Below are positions 62,311 through 64,000 of a stretch of 64,000 nucleotides of DNA, one piece after another. The DNA is from Microbispora sp. H13382 (GTDB taxonomy: Bacteria; Actinomycetota; Actinomycetes; Streptosporangiales; Streptosporangiaceae): the NCBI RefSeq assembly GCF_014161445.1, contig NZ_JABBXA010000005.1:124001-188000 (forward strand), in the 5' to 3' direction. How positions within the stretch are numbered: the stretch's first letter is position 1; each line of letters starts with the position of its first letter. The notes beneath the pieces were generated by a model. It had not been told where the DNA came from and did no database searches. It saw only the letters and a program-made list of their open reading frames with translations. A program made the translations under genes and the position numbers.

Positions 62311-62618
62311 ATGGCACCCGTTCGGGTCCGTGGTTGCGCCGGGCCGACTCCATCGCGGAGTCCGGCCTGGTTAGCCGATGCCAGCCGCAGGCGAAACGGC
62401 CCACGTAAGGCGACTCTTGGTCGACCGATCACGGTGCGGCTTAGGAGTAAGTCCTGCCCTCCCGGGGGTCCAGATGTCCCCCGTCAGAGGAGAAGGGTAG
62501 TAGTGGCGAGTGAGCTGCGAATCTCTCAGCAGGCGAATGTGGGGACGAAGACCAGGTCGGCCGGACGGGTGTCCAAGGAGCGCGTGCACCACCGTCGATG
62601 TGCGAAGGGGGGCTTTGC
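62311..62618 (+). other. Long 5' leader of hpf with hairpin
   Basis: About 300 nt between the predicted start of transcription and the hpf GTG. It contains a 6-bp hairpin CGGGGG-N9-CCCCCG (62463-62483). A strong ribosome-binding site for an upstream frame follows directly (see next entry). The 5' half (62320-62450) has short complementary segments but matches no riboswitch class I can name. The stretch 62092-62240 before the promoter holds nothing else recognisable. Confidence 0.45.
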
Positions 62619-62679
62619 GTGGAAATCATCGTCAAGGGACGGCACACCACTGTGGGTGACCGGTTCCGCGATCAAGTGA
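62503..62679 (+). CDS. Candidate small upstream ORF overlapping the hpf start
   Basis: 58 codons from GTG 62503 (VASELRISQQANVGTKTRS...), preceded by AGAGGAGAAGG (62486-62496), one of the stronger ribosome-binding sites in the window. It is in a different frame from hpf and runs 61 bp past the hpf start before stopping at 62679. Translation of it would pass through the hpf initiation site, so it could regulate hpf by interference or coupling (inference). It has a basic composition and no family match. It may also be a chance frame. Confidence 0.35.
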   Translation: MASELRISQQANVGTKTRSAGRVSKERVHHRRCAKGGFAWKSSSRDGTPLWVTGSAIK

Positions 62680-63287
62680 CGTCCAAGCTGGCCAGGATCC
62701 AGAAGCTCAACAACAAGCTCATCCAGATCGACGTAGAGGTCTCAAAGGAGCCCAATCACCGGCAAAGCGGGCAACGTGAACGGGTGGAGCTGACGATCCA
62801 CTCGCGGGGCCCCGCCATCCGCGCCGAGGCCTGTGCGGACGACCGGTTCTCGGCGCTGGACATCGCCATCGGCAAGCTGGAGGAGCGGCTGAGGCGCCTC
62901 GCCGACCGCCGCAAGATCCACCATGGGAAGAACTATCCTCGCTCGGTCGCCTCGTACACCGCGGTGGCGGAGGTCCAGGGGGAGATCCAGACCCTCCGGG
63001 AGGAACCGGAGCCGGCACCGGTCGCCGAGATCCCGGCGGAGACCGCAGCGGAGCGGGGCGCGAGCTTCGAGCCCATCGTGCCCATCGAGATGGACGGCGA
63101 AGGACCGCTGATCGTTCGCGAGAAGTTCCACAAGGCCGACCCCATGACGATCGACCAGGCGCTCCTGGAGATGGAGCTGGTGGGTCACGACTTCTACCTC
63201 TTCCGGGACAAGGAAGGGGGCCAGCCGAGCGTCGTCTACCGCCGGCGCGGCTATGACTACGGAGTCCTCAGGCTCGTCGAGAGCTAG
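62619..63287 (+). CDS. hpf: Ribosome hibernation-promoting factor, long form
   Basis: 222 aa. The N-terminal HPF/RaiA domain (EIIVKGRHTTVGDRFRDQV, IDVEVSKEPNH, LDIAIGKLEERLRRLADRR) binds the 30S decoding region. After a charged linker (~120-165) comes the C-terminal dimerisation domain (IVREKFHKADPMTIDQALLE, MELVGHDFYLF, VVYRRRGYDYGVLRL) that joins ribosomes into 100S dimers. GTG 62619 has AAGGGGGG 6 nt upstream. It is the counterpart of Rv3241c. A terminator follows. Confidence 0.96.
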   Translation: MEIIVKGRHTTVGDRFRDQVTSKLARIQKLNNKLIQIDVEVSKEPNHRQSGQRERVELTIHSRGPAIRAEACADDRFSALDIAIGKLEERLRRLADRRKIHHGKNYPRSVASYTAVAEVQGEIQTLREEPEPAPVAEIPAETAAERGASFEPIVPIEMDGEGPLIVREKFHKADPMTIDQALLEMELVGHDFYLFRDKEGGQPSVVYRRRGYDYGVLRLVES

Positions 63288-63300
63288 CTTCCGCGAGGCG

Positions 63301-63326
63301 CCCCGGCCCGGACATCTGGGCCGGGG
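63301..63326 (+). terminator. Terminator of hpf
   Basis: CCCCGGCCC (63301-63309), 8-nt loop, GGGCCGGGG (63318-63326); a flanking G-C pair extends the stem to 10 bp. It begins 13 nt after the hpf stop. No T-tract. Confidence 0.75.
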
Positions 63327-63449
63327 CTCCGCACATCCGGGAACAAACCGGGCGGAGAGGGACGGGACGGGCGCAACAAGATCCCTAACCACCCTGGCGC
63401 CCGTGTAATGATGGCGATCCAGCGTCCTTGGCCCCCGCAAGGAGGTTCC

Positions 63450-64000
63450 GTGACCCGACCCGACGAGGCGGCCCGAGCAGCCGGTCGAAGCGAGCCGATC
63501 CGTGTGCTGATCGTCGACGATCACGCGCTGATCCGCCGCAGTCTGGAGCTCGCGCTGGCCGCGGAGGCGGACATCGAGGTGGTAGGCGAGGCGAACGACG
63601 GCCAGGAGGCGGTCGAGCTCGCGGACCGGTTGATGCCGGACGTGGTCCTGATGGACGTCCGCATGCCGAGGCTGGACGGCATCGGGGCGACCCGGAAGAT
63701 CAAGGAGTCGGTGCCGAGCACCCGGATCATCATGCTGACGGTCAGCGACGAGGAGGAGGACCTCTTCGAGGCGATCAAGGCCGGTGCCACCGGATACCTG
63801 CTCAAGGACGTCCAGATCGACGAGGTGCCCGACGCCGTGCGCGGCGTCCACGAGGGTCAGTCGCTCATCAACCCCGCCATGGCGGCCAAGTTGATCAGCG
63901 AGTTCGCGAACATGAGCCGCAAGGAGGCCGAGCGGCCTCCCCAGCTCCCGGTTCCCCGCCTGACCGACCGGGAGATGGAGGTCCTGCGCCTCGTCGCGAA
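63450..64000 (+). CDS. NarL/FixJ-type response regulator (partial, runs off right edge)
   Basis: 183 codons visible. AAGGAGG (63439-63445) 4 nt before GTG 63450 fixes the start. The receiver domain begins RVLIVDDHALIRRSLELAL; the phospho-accepting Asp is residue 69 (VVLMDVRMPRLDG), with the Thr in MLTVSDEEE and the Lys in YLLKDV. A ~20-residue linker precedes the start of the LuxR-type HTH (LTDREMEVLRLVA), cut by the edge. It is a separate transcription unit after the hpf terminator. The cognate kinase is not visible. Confidence 0.93.
   Translation, partial: MTRPDEAARAAGRSEPIRVLIVDDHALIRRSLELALAAEADIEVVGEANDGQEAVELADRLMPDVVLMDVRMPRLDGIGATRKIKESVPSTRIIMLTVSDEEEDLFEAIKAGATGYLLKDVQIDEVPDAVRGVHEGQSLINPAMAAKLISEFANMSRKEAERPPQLPVPRLTDREMEVLRLVA

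Noticed and set aside
62320-62450. c-di-AMP (ydaO) or cobalamin riboswitch in the hpf leader
   Set aside because: A GGTGCGGCTTAGGAG stretch is superficially similar, but the remaining conserved elements of either class are not present.

Overview
The window is very high G+C actinobacterial chromosome, on the order of 70%. GTG and TTG starts are common and genes often overlap by 4 bp. A WhiB regulator, coenzyme F420 genes, MtrAB-LpqB, a DUF222/HNH nuclease, a DUF6230-DUF6114 pair and a DUF305-LVIVD pair are all present. This fits a filamentous actinomycete, most likely Streptosporangiales (inference from gene content; no rRNA is present). The order of many core genes parallels the Mycobacterium tuberculosis Rv3241c-Rv3267 block (LCP, manC, fbiB, fbiA, whiB2, Rv3259, Rv3258c, manB, SIS isomerase, sahH, mtrA-mtrB-lpqB, comF, hpf), with large lineage-specific insertions.

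Region 1 (1-17.1 kb) is a cell-envelope glycan locus. It holds an acyltransferase-3 protein cut by the left edge, an LCP ligase, two GT-C-like membrane proteins, a GT2 polyprenyl-phosphate glycosyltransferase, two GT4 enzymes, two flippase-like membrane proteins flanking a methyltransferase, and a sugar-nucleotide (GDP-mannose type) pyrophosphorylase. Embedded in it are two tandem membrane-anchored proteins built from repeated FtsX-extracellular-domain-like units without any permease domain.

Region 2 (17.1-29.3 kb) carries a DNA glycosylase, a small secreted protein, and the coenzyme F420 genes fbiC, fbiB and fbiA. A carboxypeptidase-regulatory-like lipoprotein and a substrate-binding/VWA fusion protein sit between fbiC and fbiBA. 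A membrane protein with a long Q/P/G-rich tail and whiB follow.

Region 3 (29.4-43.9 kb) has a giant GT2-membrane protein, DUF5719, a degenerate zincin, DUF3499, the manB-Trm112-SIS isomerase operon, a CDF metal transporter, DUF6230-DUF6114, a small MerR regulator, and two consecutive S-adenosylhomocysteine hydrolase family genes.

Region 4 (44-56.1 kb) contains a DUF222/HNH protein, the divergent DUF305 and LVIVD genes, and an envelope module: RDD diverging from SpoIIM, then a tightly overlapping operon GPDPase-membrane protein, DUF4129, DUF4350, MoxR ATPase, DUF58. Region 5 (56.3-64 kb) is mtrA-mtrB-lpqB, a membrane protein, comF, a long structured leader, hpf, and a NarL-type response regulator cut by the right edge.

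A recurring feature is short tandem repeats (11-21 bp periods). They occur inside genes (fbiB, RDD, the Q/P/G-rich protein), in one leader, and in two spacers between convergent genes.
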